A stretch of 64,000 bases of DNA. Origin: Mangrovihabitans endophyticus (GTDB lineage: Bacteria > Actinomycetota > Actinomycetes > Mycobacteriales > Micromonosporaceae). Shown here piece after piece: positions 9,410 to 17,987 of this stretch (position 1 is its first letter; each line of letters opens with the position of its first letter). The position numbers were made by a program, and so were the translations under genes. The notes under the pieces are model-generated. The model worked only from the letters and a program-made list of their open reading frames with translations, was not told the DNA's origin and searched no databases. Location: NCBI RefSeq assembly GCF_014646155.1, contig NZ_BMMX01000002.1, positions 248,001 to 312,000 on the forward strand, given 5' to 3'.

Positions 9410-10255
9410 TCACAGACTCCCGTCGACGAGCGGGATTTCGAGTCGGCCGAGACCCTCGATCTCGGTCATCAGCGTCTCCCCCGGTCGCAGGAAACGCTGC
9501 GGCTTGCGGCCCATCCCGACGCCGGCCGGGCTACCCGTGAAGATCAGGTCACCCGCGAACAACCGGCAGATGCCAGAGATGTACGCGATCAGTGCCGGCA
9601 CCGAACGGATCAGCTCCTTGGTGCGGCTCTCCTGCAACACCTCATCGCCGATCCAGCCGCGAAGGGCCAGGTCGTCCCGGTCGCCGATCTCGTCCAGCGT
9701 GACCACGGCCGGGCCGGTCGGCGAGAAACCGGCGAACGACTTGCCCATCGAGTACTGCGGGGCCGGACCGCGCCCCTGCACCGACCGCTCGGAGAGATCC
9801 TGGCCGACGGTCAGCCCGGCGACGTGCGACCACGCCTCCGACTCGGACACCCGGCTCGCCTCCCTGCCGATCACCGCGACCAACTCGGCTTCGTAGTCCA
9901 CGACGGCCGACGGCAGCGCAACCGGCGTGGCCGGGCCGCCCAGCGAACTCGGAAACTTGGTGAAGATCATCGGGAACTCCGGCGTCGGCACCCGGGCCGC
10001 GGCGACGTGGTCGGCATAGTTCAGGCCGACCGCGAAGACCTGCCGCGGCTCCGGCACCGGAGCACCCAGATCCCCTGTCGCGTACGGGATCCGGTCGGCT
10101 CCCTCGACGCCGGTGACCTCGGCGCGGAACTGCGTCCAGCGGTCGAGGACGTCGCGGGGCGCCGGCCCGTACTTGCCGTCGGTCAGCTCGGCCACATCCA
10201 CGGCACCCCCGTCCACCAGCAGCACGGCTCGTCCGGCCAGGTTTGCCAATCGCAT
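9410..10255 (-). CDS. Fumarylacetoacetate hydrolase (FAH) family protein
   Basis: 281 residues. Family signatures are FAVGLNYADHVAAA near residue 75, FTKFPSSLGGP, the metal-binding DYEAELVAVIG, GLTVGQDLSERSVQ, and the C-terminal FTGSPAGVGMGRKPQ. This superfamily cleaves or hydrates C-C bonds beside carbonyls, or decarboxylates oxaloacetate-like substrates, using Mg2+. Which of these applies cannot be read from sequence. The ATG at 10255 (start MRLANLAGR) is chosen over the 38-codon upstream extension because homology begins there. The first gene of a two-gene minus-strand operon with the MupA-like enzyme, it may process a beta-keto product or a precursor. The 268-bp spacer to the thioesterase gene carries the divergent promoters. 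Confidence 0.88.
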   Translation of the reverse strand: MRLANLAGRAVLLVDGGAVDVAELTDGKYGPAPRDVLDRWTQFRAEVTGVEGADRIPYATGDLGAPVPEPRQVFAVGLNYADHVAAARVPTPEFPMIFTKFPSSLGGPATPVALPSAVVDYEAELVAVIGREASRVSESEAWSHVAGLTVGQDLSERSVQGRGPAPQYSMGKSFAGFSPTGPAVVTLDEIGDRDDLALRGWIGDEVLQESRTKELIRSVPALIAYISGICRLFAGDLIFTGSPAGVGMGRKPQRFLRPGETLMTEIEGLGRLEIPLVDGSL

Positions 10256-10523
10256 CAGATCCGCCCCCTGGAGGGTCGTCGGCTGGTGGGACGCTCGCAA
10301 TCTACGGGACGTGGACCTGGCGGGCGAGGGAGCCCACGTAAGGATCGCGGGCGCGGCCCTGGCTGACATTCGATTCGGCCCTTCTGGTCATCAACGCCCC
10401 TTCCTCCTCGACAGCGGCGGCAACCGATGAGCACCTTGGGGCGACGGGCGGATCGACGGCGATCGAGGGGTGGCTCAAGGTGACAGTGCAGGTCGGAGAA
10501 TCCATCACGGCCGGTGGTGACCG

Positions 10524-11312
10524 TTGCTGAGTAGCGGGCCGGACAAGTGGCTGCTCCGGTTTCCGACGTCGGACCGGCCGGTGGCGCGGCTGGTGTGCCT
10601 GGCCGGTGCCGGTGGGTCGGCCCCGATCTTCCACGCCTGGGCCGAGGCGCTCGCCCCCGACGTCGAGGTGTGCGGGGTCGTACCACCCGGCCGCGGGCAG
10701 AGGTTCAGCGAGCCACCGCTGACTCGCATGGAGCCGTACGCCGATGCCCTGGCCGAGGTGCTGTGCGACGGCGGTCGGATGCCGCTGGTGTTGTTCGGGC
10801 ACAGCCTCGGATCGCTGATCGCCTACGAGGTCGCCCGGCGGCTTCAGGACCGTGCAGACGTGGATCTGGTCGGCGTGGTCATGGCCGCGCACACCGCACC
10901 TGGCCACAGCACCACCGGCTTCGACTCGCGGTCGGCCGGTGACGACCGGTTGCTGCAATTCATCCGGGAGGCCGGCGGCACCCCCGTCGAGTTGCTCGAC
11001 GACCCCACCGTGCGGCGCATGGTCATCGCCGCGTTGCGGGCCGACTTCCTGCTCGAAGCCGAATACCGTCCCGCGCGGCGCGACCAGCTCTCCGTCGCCC
11101 TGCAGGTCCACGGTGGGCGAGACGATCCGCAGGTCCTCCCGAGCCATCTCGCCACCTGGCAGGAGTTCGCCGGTGGTGAGTTCGACCTGCGGCTGCATCC
11201 GGGCGGGCACTTCTTCTTCGCCGAGGACGGCGCGGCCCCTCTTCTCGCGTCCATCAGGTCGCTGCTGACCCGGCAGGCCACGGCGGAGGGCCGACCCGGA
11301 GCGATGCCGTGA
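10524..11312 (+). CDS. Type II thioesterase (alpha/beta hydrolase)
   Basis: 262 residues of the external thioesterase family that removes misprimed acyl groups from PKS and NRPS carrier domains. The N-terminus RLVCLAGAGGSAPIFHAWA, the nucleophile elbow FGHSLGS near residue 92, and the C-terminal HPGGHFFF supplying the catalytic His all match. The start is TTG 10524, the first start codon after the in-frame TGA at 10518-10520. The stop overlaps the GTG start of the C-T gene, so it heads the 10524-15809 operon. No type I thioesterase domain exists in the visible assembly line, so a role in product release should be considered in addition to editing. Confidence 0.93.
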   Translation: MLSSGPDKWLLRFPTSDRPVARLVCLAGAGGSAPIFHAWAEALAPDVEVCGVVPPGRGQRFSEPPLTRMEPYADALAEVLCDGGRMPLVLFGHSLGSLIAYEVARRLQDRADVDLVGVVMAAHTAPGHSTTGFDSRSAGDDRLLQFIREAGGTPVELLDDPTVRRMVIAALRADFLLEAEYRPARRDQLSVALQVHGGRDDPQVLPSHLATWQEFAGGEFDLRLHPGGHFFFAEDGAAPLLASIRSLLTRQATAEGRPGAMP

Positions 11313-12895
11313 CGATGACCGGCTTCAACCAGCTCTCCCCGGCGCAGCTAGCGATCTGGGTGGCCGACGAACTCGCCGGCGCCGACTCGCCGTTCACCAT
11401 CAACCGGTTGTGGACGCTGGACGGCCCGCTGGACATCGGCGCCCTGAACGCCGCGCTGGGTTCGGTCGTCGACCGCCACGAGGCCCTGCGCACCGCAGTC
11501 GTCACCACCGAGGGACAGCCCTGGCAACGGGTTCTGCCCGACGTGCCGGTGGCCGTCGAAGTGTTGTCCGGCAAGGCCGCCCTGGTGCGTTTCTTCACCG
11601 AGCGCTTGGATCCGGCGACCCCGCCCGCGCTGCGCCTGGCCGTCCTCACGGGTGTGGGCACATCGCGGCAGCAGCTCGCGCTACGGGCCCACCACCTGCT
11701 GTGCGACGGCACGAGCCTCGGCGTCGTCCTGGCGGATCTGGCAGCGGCCTACCGCCCAGGCGTCACCCCGCCCAGGCCGGCGCCGGGATTCCAGACCTGG
11801 TGGCGCGCGCAGTCGGAGGAACTGGAATCTGATCGCGCGCGCGCCGTCGTTCACCGGTGGCGGGACCGCCTGACCCCCGGACGGGTACCGGTCTCGCCGC
11901 CACCCGACCGGCCGCGACCGGCGGAGCCGAGCTATCGGGGCCTGGGCACGGCGTTCGGGCTCTCCCACGACATGATGGCCCGGTTGGACGCGCTCGCCGC
12001 GGCGTACCGGACGACGACCTTCACCCTGTTGCTGGCGTGCGTGCATCTGATGGTCGGCCGCAGCGCCGGGGTGGACGACGTCACGGTGGGTGTCACCACC
12101 TCCGGCCGAGGCGAGGGCGACGGTGAGGTGGTCGGGATGCTGGCCGGCACGGCACCGGTACGTGTCGACCTGACCCGGGCGGCGACGGTCGAGGAGTTGG
12201 TCCGGCAGATCCGGACCGGCCTGGCCGAGCTGCTGGAATTGGGCACGACGCCGTTCGACGCCGTTCTGGCGCGGCTGGACCTGTCCCGCAAGGACGGCGA
12301 CCATCCGCTGTTCCGGGTCATCGTCACCCACCTGGACGAAAGGGAGCGGCCGGCGCTGCGCCTCGGGGACGCCGCCGCCACCGAGCTTCCCCTGCCCGCC
12401 GGGGTGCCCACGCGGGCGCGCACCGACGTGACCGTGGAGCTGATCCGCACCCACGCGGGGTTGCGCTGCCGGTTGGAGCTCAGCGCCGACCGCTACGAGG
12501 TGGCGACCGCCGCGAAACTCTCCGACTGGCTGCGGCACATCGTGACCGACCTGGTGGAGCAACCGGGCCGACCGCTGGAGGAGTACGGCTCGCCGTTCGC
12601 ACCGGCGCCGGTTGTCATCGCCGAGCCCGCCGCCGAGGTCCCGGAGGAGGCCTCGGACGCCGCCGTGGACCTCGTTGTCGACGTGTGGCAACAGGTCCTG
12701 GGACGCCCGGTCATCGCGGGCCAGTCGTTCTTCGAGCTCGGCGGCACCTCGCACGCACTGATACGGGTGCGCGCCCTGCTGCACCGGCGGGGTTACGACG
12801 TCCCACTGATCCGCCTGTTCAGCCACCCGACCGTAGGGTCCCTTGCCGCGGTGCTCGACGAACGCGCCGCGGCAGAAGGAGCGAACGTTGACTGA
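11309..12895 (+). CDS. NRPS condensation-thiolation didomain without adenylation domain
   Basis: 528 residues. A full condensation domain occupies about 6-430 with HHLLCDG near residue 128, so the catalytic His and Asp are intact. A carrier domain follows at about 450-520 (FFELGGTSHALIR; serine near 480). There is no adenylation domain and no gap where one would fit. The thiolation site must therefore be loaded in trans, for example by an A domain elsewhere, or the protein passes a chain or couples a diffusible partner. GTG 11309 overlaps the thioesterase stop; ATG 11315 is an alternative. The 3' end overlaps the next PKS start by 8 bp. Free-standing C-T proteins are known in some NRPS pathways; the role here is inference. 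Confidence 0.9.
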   Translation: MTMTGFNQLSPAQLAIWVADELAGADSPFTINRLWTLDGPLDIGALNAALGSVVDRHEALRTAVVTTEGQPWQRVLPDVPVAVEVLSGKAALVRFFTERLDPATPPALRLAVLTGVGTSRQQLALRAHHLLCDGTSLGVVLADLAAAYRPGVTPPRPAPGFQTWWRAQSEELESDRARAVVHRWRDRLTPGRVPVSPPPDRPRPAEPSYRGLGTAFGLSHDMMARLDALAAAYRTTTFTLLLACVHLMVGRSAGVDDVTVGVTTSGRGEGDGEVVGMLAGTAPVRVDLTRAATVEELVRQIRTGLAELLELGTTPFDAVLARLDLSRKDGDHPLFRVIVTHLDERERPALRLGDAAATELPLPAGVPTRARTDVTVELIRTHAGLRCRLELSADRYEVATAAKLSDWLRHIVTDLVEQPGRPLEEYGSPFAPAPVVIAEPAAEVPEEASDAAVDLVVDVWQQVLGRPVIAGQSFFELGGTSHALIRVRALLHRRGYDVPLIRLFSHPTVGSLAAVLDERAAAEGANVD

Positions 12896-12969
12896 TCCGG
12901 TAGCACACCCCGCGAGCATCGCGATCGTCGCGATGGCGTGCCGTTTCCCCGGCGGCGACACCCCTGAGC
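12867..12969 (+). repeat. Duplicated PKS gene start, copy B (native KS context)
   Basis: Same ribosome site, TTG start and KS N-terminal codons as 4256-4350. Here the similarity continues naturally into a full ketosynthase (EQFWAGVE and onward), so this is probably the source copy. It includes the 9 bp missing from copy A. Confidence 0.9.
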
Positions 12970-15809
12970 AGTTCTGGGCCGGCGTCGAGGCTGGTGTCGA
13001 CGCCGTCCGCCCATTCACCGACGAGGAGCTTGAGCGGTGGTCCGGCGGCACACCCCGTCCGGTGGACCCGCGGTACGTCAACCGGCACGGTGTCGTCGAG
13101 GGTATGGGCGAGTTCGACGCCCCGTTCTTCGGGTACACCAGCCGCGACGCCGACATGCTCAACCCCGCGCACCGGTTGTTCCTCGAGTGTTCCTGGGAGG
13201 CTCTGGAACGGGCCGGCTACGACCCGGCGAACGTGCCCGGGACGGTCGGGATCTACGGTGGTGCGGGCCGCAACGGCTACGACGACGTCGTCCGGAGCCG
13301 TCCCGACCTGTTCCCCGGCCTCGACGACTTCGCCGTCCGGCTGGCCAACGAACCGGAGCATCTGTGCTCGCGGGTGGCCTACAAGCTCGGGCTGACCGGG
13401 CCGGCGGTGGCCGTCATGACGGTCTGCTCCACCTCGCTGGTCGCCGTGCACGAGGCGAGCCGGGCCCTGCTCGCGGGCGACTGCGACACCGCGTTGGCCG
13501 GTGGCGTCACCGTGCAGGTGCCCCGGCGCGGCTATTGGTACCAGGAAAACGGCGTGATGTCTCCGGACGGGCGGTGCCGCGCGTTCGCCACCGGAGCCGC
13601 CGGCATCGTCGCGGGCGACGGCGCCGGCGTGGTGGTACTGCGCCGGTTGGCGGACGCGATCGACGACGGCGACCCGATCCTCGCGGTCGTCCGCGGCAGC
13701 GCCGTCAACAACGACGGACGGCGCCGGGCCGGGTTCACCGCTCCGAGTGTGCAGGGCCAGGCCGAGGTGATCCGCGCCGCGCACGACGTCGCGGACGTGG
13801 AACCGGCCAGCATCGGCTACCTTGAGGCGCACGGCACGGGCACCCCGGTCGGCGACCCGATCGAGATCGCGGCGCTGGCCGAGGTGTTCGCGGGCTGCGG
13901 GCTGGCGCCGGGCAGCGTACCGATCGGTTCGGTCAAGACCACCATCGGGCACACCGATACCGCGGCGGGGGCGGCCGGCCTGATCAAGGCGGTCATGATG
14001 CTGCGCCACCGCCGGATCGCGCCGAGCCTGGGATTCGACGCGCCGAACCCGGAGATCGACTTCGCGGCCACCCCGTTCGTGGTGCCTACCGCGAGCCGAG
14101 ACTGGGAGTCACCGGGCGGGCCGCGCCGCGCCGGGGTGAGCTCGTTCGGTGTCGGCGGGGTGAACGCCCACGTGGTGCTCGAAGAGGCTCCCCCGCGTCC
14201 GGAGCGCACGACGGCACCGGCACGGGCCGAGGTGCTCGTGCTGTCCGCCCGTAGCCCCGGGGCGCTCGCCGCGATGGCCGGCACTCTGCTTGAGCACCTG
14301 CGCGCCCGGCCGGACCAGCGGCTCGACGAGGTCGCCTGGACGTTGCAGAGCGGACGGCACCCGTTCGCTCACCGAGGCCACCTGGTCCGGTCGCGCCGCG
14401 ACCCGGACGCCGAGCCCAAATTCCGGCTGTCCACGGCACCCGCGGGGAACCCGAGCGTCACCTTCCTGCTGCCCGGGCAGGGGTCGCAGCGGCCCGGCAT
14501 GACCCGGCAGTTGTACGACGAGGTGCCCGGCTTCCGCGCCGTGCTGGACGAATGCTGCGACCTGCTGCGCCCGGTGCTCGGCCGGGATCTGCGCGACCTG
14601 CTGTACGGCGATGACACGGGCCGGGCCGCCCGCGAGCTGGAGCGCGTCGAGGTCTCCCAGCCCGCCCTGTTCGCGATCGACTACGCGCTGGCGCGCACCT
14701 GGATGGACCGGGGGGTGATGCCCGGTGCGATGATCGGTCACAGCCTCGGCGAACTCGTGGCCGCCTGCCTGGCCGGGGTGCTCACCCTGAGTGACGCCGC
14801 CACGGCGATCGGGGTGCGGGCGTCCGTGCTGGCCGAGATGCCACCGGGCGCGATGCTGGCGGTGTCGCTGCCCGAGGAGCAGGTCCGGGATCTCGTCAAC
14901 GGCCAGACCCTCGCCCTGGCCGCTGTCAACGGGCCGCAGCAGTGCGTTGTGGCCGGCACCTCCGAACTCGTCGCCGAGCTCGGCGAGCGGCTGGCCAGCG
15001 GCGGTGTGCACAGCCGTCCGGTCGCCGCCGGCCACGCCTTTCACACCCCGCTGATGGAACCCGCGGTGGGCAAGGTTCGCGATCACCTGAGCGGTGTCGC
15101 GCTGCGGGCGCCGTCCATCGCCTTCGTCTCGACCATCTCCGGCGACTGGATCACCGACGAGCAGGCCACCGACCCCGGTTTCTGGGCGGGGCAGCTCAGC
15201 AGCCCGGTGTTGTTCGAACCCGCGCTGCGAACTCTGCTGGCCACGACCCCCGACGGCGTCCTGCTCGAGACGGGACCGGGCCAGACGCTCAGCTCGCTGG
15301 CCACCCTGCGGCCCAAGGAGTCACGGCGCCGGGCGCTGCCCTCACTGGGCGACGTGACCAAGGCCGGTGACGAGTTCGCGGCCCTGCTCAACACCACCGG
15401 GCACCTGTGGCAGGCCGGGGTGCCGGTGGATTGGCGGGCCTGGCACCCGGAGGAGGCGACGCCGCGGGTGACCCTGCCGACGTACGCCTTCCAACGCCGC
15501 ACCCATCTGGTGTTCCCACGGCGCGACCCGGCCCCGGCGTCCCGGCCGGCTCTGGCGGGTGAAGCTCCGGCGCCCTCTGCCGGCTCGGTGCGCGACACCG
15601 TGCGGGATCTGTTCCAGCAGGTTCTCGGCTGCGACGACCAGCTTGACGATCCGCACTTCTTCGAGCAGGGCGGTGACTCCCTGACCGCGATGCGGCTGAC
15701 TACCCTGCTCGACGAGACGTTCGGCGTGGCCCCGTCGCTGGAAGCGGTGTTCGAGGCGCCCACGGTCGGCGAGCTGGCCGCGGTTGTCGAGCGCCTGAGT
15801 GGACAGTGA
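12888..15809 (+). CDS. Type I PKS module KS-AT-ACP (hybrid-type KS, no reductive domains)
   Basis: 973 residues. KS (about 8-430): the active-site cysteine sits in TVCSTSLVAVH rather than the usual TACSSSL, with EAHGTGTPVGDP and KTTIGHTDTAAG intact. That wording is typical of ketosynthases that accept aminoacyl or peptidyl chains from NRPS modules, which fits its place after the C-T protein. AT (from about 524): [14 protein letters not shown] and AGHAFHTPLM; HAFH indicates malonyl-CoA. The ACP (serine near 928, EQGGDSLTAM) resembles NRPS-facing carriers. No KR, DH, ER or TE is present, so the beta-keto group would be left unreduced. The TTG start at 12888 has the same AGAAGGAG site as copy A. 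The stop codon lies inside an inverted-repeat element. Confidence 0.94.
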   Translation: MTDPVAHPASIAIVAMACRFPGGDTPEQFWAGVEAGVDAVRPFTDEELERWSGGTPRPVDPRYVNRHGVVEGMGEFDAPFFGYTSRDADMLNPAHRLFLECSWEALERAGYDPANVPGTVGIYGGAGRNGYDDVVRSRPDLFPGLDDFAVRLANEPEHLCSRVAYKLGLTGPAVAVMTVCSTSLVAVHEASRALLAGDCDTALAGGVTVQVPRRGYWYQENGVMSPDGRCRAFATGAAGIVAGDGAGVVVLRRLADAIDDGDPILAVVRGSAVNNDGRRRAGFTAPSVQGQAEVIRAAHDVADVEPASIGYLEAHGTGTPVGDPIEIAALAEVFAGCGLAPGSVPIGSVKTTIGHTDTAAGAAGLIKAVMMLRHRRIAPSLGFDAPNPEIDFAATPFVVPTASRDWESPGGPRRAGVSSFGVGGVNAHVVLEEAPPRPERTTAPARAEVLVLSARSPGALAAMAGTLLEHLRARPDQRLDEVAWTLQSGRHPFAHRGHLVRSRRDPDAEPKFRLSTAPAGNPSVTFLLPGQGSQRPGMTRQLYDEVPGFRAVLDECCDLLRPVLGRDLRDLLYGDDTGRAARELERVEVSQPALFAIDYALARTWMDRGVMPGAMIGHSLGELVAACLAGVLTLSDAATAIGVRASVLAEMPPGAMLAVSLPEEQVRDLVNGQTLALAAVNGPQQCVVAGTSELVAELGERLASGGVHSRPVAAGHAFHTPLMEPAVGKVRDHLSGVALRAPSIAFVSTISGDWITDEQATDPGFWAGQLSSPVLFEPALRTLLATTPDGVLLETGPGQTLSSLATLRPKESRRRALPSLGDVTKAGDEFAALLNTTGHLWQAGVPVDWRAWHPEEATPRVTLPTYAFQRRTHLVFPRRDPAPASRPALAGEAPAPSAGSVRDTVRDLFQQVLGCDDQLDDPHFFEQGGDSLTAMRLTTLLDETFGVAPSLEAVFEAPTVGELAAVVERLSGQ

Positions 15810-15898
15810 ACCCTTTCAACCTGGCATCGAGCCCGTCGGTTGCGCGCCGGCGACCAGCGGTGGCATCGGCGGCCTCGCCACGGTGACAAGGTTCAGTG
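15804..15898 (-). repeat. ~95-bp inverted-repeat element, copy 1 (reverse orientation)
   Basis: Reverse-complement copy of the elements at 17407 and 40444. The outer arms read TGAACCCTTTCAAC at one end and GTGACAAGGTTCA at the other. The interior carries the same CTGGCATCGAGCCCGTCGG and CGACCAGCGG blocks. It fills the whole 96-bp gap between the convergent PKS and regulator genes and contains the PKS stop codon, so it could serve as a bidirectional terminator here. It is the most diverged copy at its ends. Confidence 0.88.
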
Positions 15899-15905
15899 AT
15901 GACGG

Positions 15906-16598
15906 TCAGATCGCTCCGGCGCGCAACGCGTAGGAGACGGCATGCGCCCGGTTGCGCAGGTTCAGCCGTGACGTCAGGTCCTGGATGATCTTCTTGATCG
16001 TCCGCTCCGAATAGTGCAGGCGTTCCGCGATCTCGGCGGTGTCCTCCCCCTCGGACAGCAGCCTGAGCACCTCGGTTTCGCGCACGGTGAGCCCGCCGGG
16101 CATCAGCCCGAACTCGGAGCGCATCAGGGCGTAGTTGGCCCGGGCCCCGTCGATCAGCCAGCGGGTCACGTGGTCGGAGAGGATCGAGCGTCCGCAGTAA
16201 CTGGCCAGCACAGCCTGGGCCATCGTGCGCGGCGTGATGGCGTGGCGCGGCAGGATGCTGACCACCCCGCACGCGATCGCCCGGGCCAGGTGGTGCTCCC
16301 GGATCGGCGCGGTGACCAGCACCATGCACTGCTCCGGGTTCTCCGCGGCCGACGCCAGGGCCGACATCTCGCCCAGGACCTCGCTGGTGAGCGAGCGAGC
16401 CAGAACCAGGACCACGTCGCAGTCGGCACCGCCTTCCTGGGTCAGGCGGATCTCCGGGACCGAGGTGAGAAAGCTCTCCATCGCGGTGGCCAGCCTGGTG
16501 TCGGCGGCGGCGGGTGACGCCAGAATGGACAGTCCGATCGCTCCCGGCGATGTTCCGGGCGCCTTCGTGATAGCGGTGTCCACGCAGGTCGTTGCCAT
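15906..16598 (-). CDS. NarL/LuxR-family transcriptional regulator (pseudo-receiver type)
   Basis: 230 residues. The C-terminal LuxR helix-turn-helix is clear: LTVRETEVLRLLSEGEDTAE, then IAERLHYSERTIKKIIQDL and LNLRNRAHAVSYALR. The N-terminal half has the alternating pattern of a receiver fold, but I do not see the canonical acidic pocket and phospho-acceptor Asp. It therefore looks like an atypical receiver that may be ligand-controlled rather than phosphorylated. ATG 16598 has GGAGA 6 nt upstream. As the only regulator embedded among the PKS/NRPS genes, it is the likely pathway-specific controller. Its 5' side faces the 1.8-kb region that precedes the large PKS operon. Confidence 0.85.
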   Translation of the reverse strand: MATTCVDTAITKAPGTSPGAIGLSILASPAAADTRLATAMESFLTSVPEIRLTQEGGADCDVVLVLARSLTSEVLGEMSALASAAENPEQCMVLVTAPIREHHLARAIACGVVSILPRHAITPRTMAQAVLASYCGRSILSDHVTRWLIDGARANYALMRSEFGLMPGGLTVRETEVLRLLSEGEDTAEIAERLHYSERTIKKIIQDLTSRLNLRNRAHAVSYALRAGAI

Positions 16599-17121
16599 GT
16601 TGCTCTCCACGAGATCGGACGGGGGCGGCGCCTGACGCGCGACGCCCCGGGCTCGACGGAATAGGAATGACGGCCTTGAATCACTTCTTGATGTGTCGTA
16701 GCGCCGGTGAGGCGCGGCCGGAACCCCGGGCCAAAGTGCCGTCGTGCCGGACGAACGGCCGCTGCGGCCGATGGAGCAGCGGAACCGGCACGTAATTGAC
16801 CGTGCCCTCAAGACCGAATTTTGATCGTCGACGTATGCGGTGCTCGCAGCGTGTCGTCAGAGCGCAGTCGGTGCATCGGCAGTGCCGGCGCGCCGCCCGG
16901 TCGTGCGCCGCCGCGCAGCGTCGGCATTCCGCGCTCCCCTTATTTTTCTGTCCGGTGCTCGCAGCCCGTGCGGGGACGCCCGGGAACGCACGTGATCTGG
17001 GGAAGGTTGGCAACTGGTCACGCACGGCGTCAGCGGCTCGTGCGGCAAAGACAGTGAATCCGGCGGCCCCCGCCGCCGGGAACCGGAACCGGGCATCCGC
17101 ACGCCGCCTGACTCGCCGCGA

Positions 17122-17382
17122 ATGGTGCTGGTGGACGATGCCTACCGGGTGGCCGTCGGTGACACCGAGTTCCGTACGTGTGAGGGCACCGGAGCGATGC
17201 CGTCGTCGATTGCCGACTGGCTGTCCGCAGTCGAACGCACACCGTTCACCGGAGCGCTTGTCCGCTTGCGTCAGGGACGGACGGCGACCGTTCACTGTCA
17301 CGGTCCGCTGGCCCCGTGCAGCACCAACCGGGCCGGGTTGGGGTCCTGGGGTCGCCGCGGTCACCCCCGTAGTGCGCGGTGA
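17122..17382 (+). CDS. Possible small hypothetical protein
   Basis: 86 codons, ATG start, GC-rich third positions, with protein-like patterning in the first ~65 residues (SIADWLSAVERTPFTGALVR) and a low-complexity arginine/glycine tail. No ribosome site, no recognised family, and it lies in an otherwise non-coding stretch. It could be a remnant of a larger gene. Treat as doubtful. Confidence 0.25.
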   Translation: MVLVDDAYRVAVGDTEFRTCEGTGAMPSSIADWLSAVERTPFTGALVRLRQGRTATVHCHGPLAPCSTNRAGLGSWGRRGHPRSAR

Positions 17383-17406
17383 TCGCGTGGATCGGATGTC
17401 GCCGGT

Positions 17407-17504
17407 CAGTGAACCTTTTTCACCGTGGCGAGGCCGGCAGGTGCCGCCGCTGGTCGACGGCGGGTAACCGACGGGCTCGATGCCAGGTTGAAAAAGGTTC
17501 AGTG
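17407..17504 (+). repeat. ~98-bp inverted-repeat element, copy 2
   Basis: Forward copy. The left arm is GTGAACCTTTTTCACCGTGG and the right arm CCAGGTTGAAAAAGGTTCA. The outer arms pair over about 14-20 bp with few mismatches; the interior carries GCCGCCGCTGGTCGAC and CCGACGGGCTCGATG. It is closely similar to 40444-40539 and to the reverse complement of 15804-15898. It contains no gene. It is either a MITE-like mobile element or a structured regulatory or terminator element shared by this cluster. Confidence 0.9.
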
Positions 17505-17729
17505 CGGCCAGGGTGGTCGTGGCTATCAACCCGCATGCCCCCAAGGTGATTATCCTTGAACAAGGAGTGATGACAGGACAGGATATTCCACTGTGCTCTG
17601 ACGGACCGAGCAAACCTGGGCGGCACGTTGTCGTGATTACGACGTAAATGCTTTGGCGAGCTCAGCCCAGAACTCGGGATACCACAATGCACTACGGATC
17701 AGTTGCAGCTCCCCGCACAAGGCCGGCGG

Positions 17730-17987
17730 CTAGCGGGGGTAATGCTGATCTGCCATATGGCAGTTCGACGTGTAGCTGTTGCAGGAGAGTTTTCCTTGAA
17801 GCTGCGGAGCAGTGAACCATCCCAGCGCACCACTGACAGCACCGACGCAAACGGCCAGAGTTGCCTGGAGCGGTCCCGGGCGTTCGGAAAAGCCGACAAT
17901 TTCTTTTATGATCTCCGCACCGGCGACTGACACGGCGAAGACTGCGGCCATCGCCGCTCGCCGCAAACCGTTGCCGAGATCATGCAC
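17730..17987 (-). CDS. Possible small membrane protein
   Basis: 85 codons from GTG 17987 to TAG. Two hydrophobic stretches, around AAMAAVFAVSVAGAEII and TLAVCVGAVSGALGWF, could be transmembrane helices, with a short polar tail. The frame is open further upstream to 18098, but that would run into the hairpin at 18061-18109, so I prefer the internal GTG. The ribosome site is weak and no family is recognised. It stands alone and points away from the PKS operon. Confidence 0.35.
   Translation of the reverse strand: MHDLGNGLRRAAMAAVFAVSVAGAEIIKEIVGFSERPGPLQATLAVCVGAVSGALGWFTAPQLQGKLSCNSYTSNCHMADQHYPR

Larger units (their letters stand above)
16599..17729. other. Long, mostly non-coding region between regulator and PKS operon
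   Basis: No convincing full gene is present. The only protein-like frame is 17122-17382 (+), 86 codons from an ATG without a clear ribosome site, beginning VLVDDAYRVAVGDTEF; it matches nothing I recognise. An inverted-repeat element lies at 17407-17504. After about 17510 the DNA is visibly less GC-rich than the flanking genes. The promoter of the regulator must lie at its left end. Upstream control sequences for the PKS operon are plausible but not identifiable by eye. Confidence 0.55.

Noticed and set aside
8564..10366. A 600-codon plus-strand frame opposite the MupA-like and FAH genes
   Set aside because: Antisense shadow of two well-supported enzymes; no motif and atypical composition.
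16681..17613. A 310-codon minus-strand frame in the long intergenic region
   Set aside because: No domain, no ribosome site, composition of non-coding GC-rich sequence, and it crosses an inverted-repeat element.
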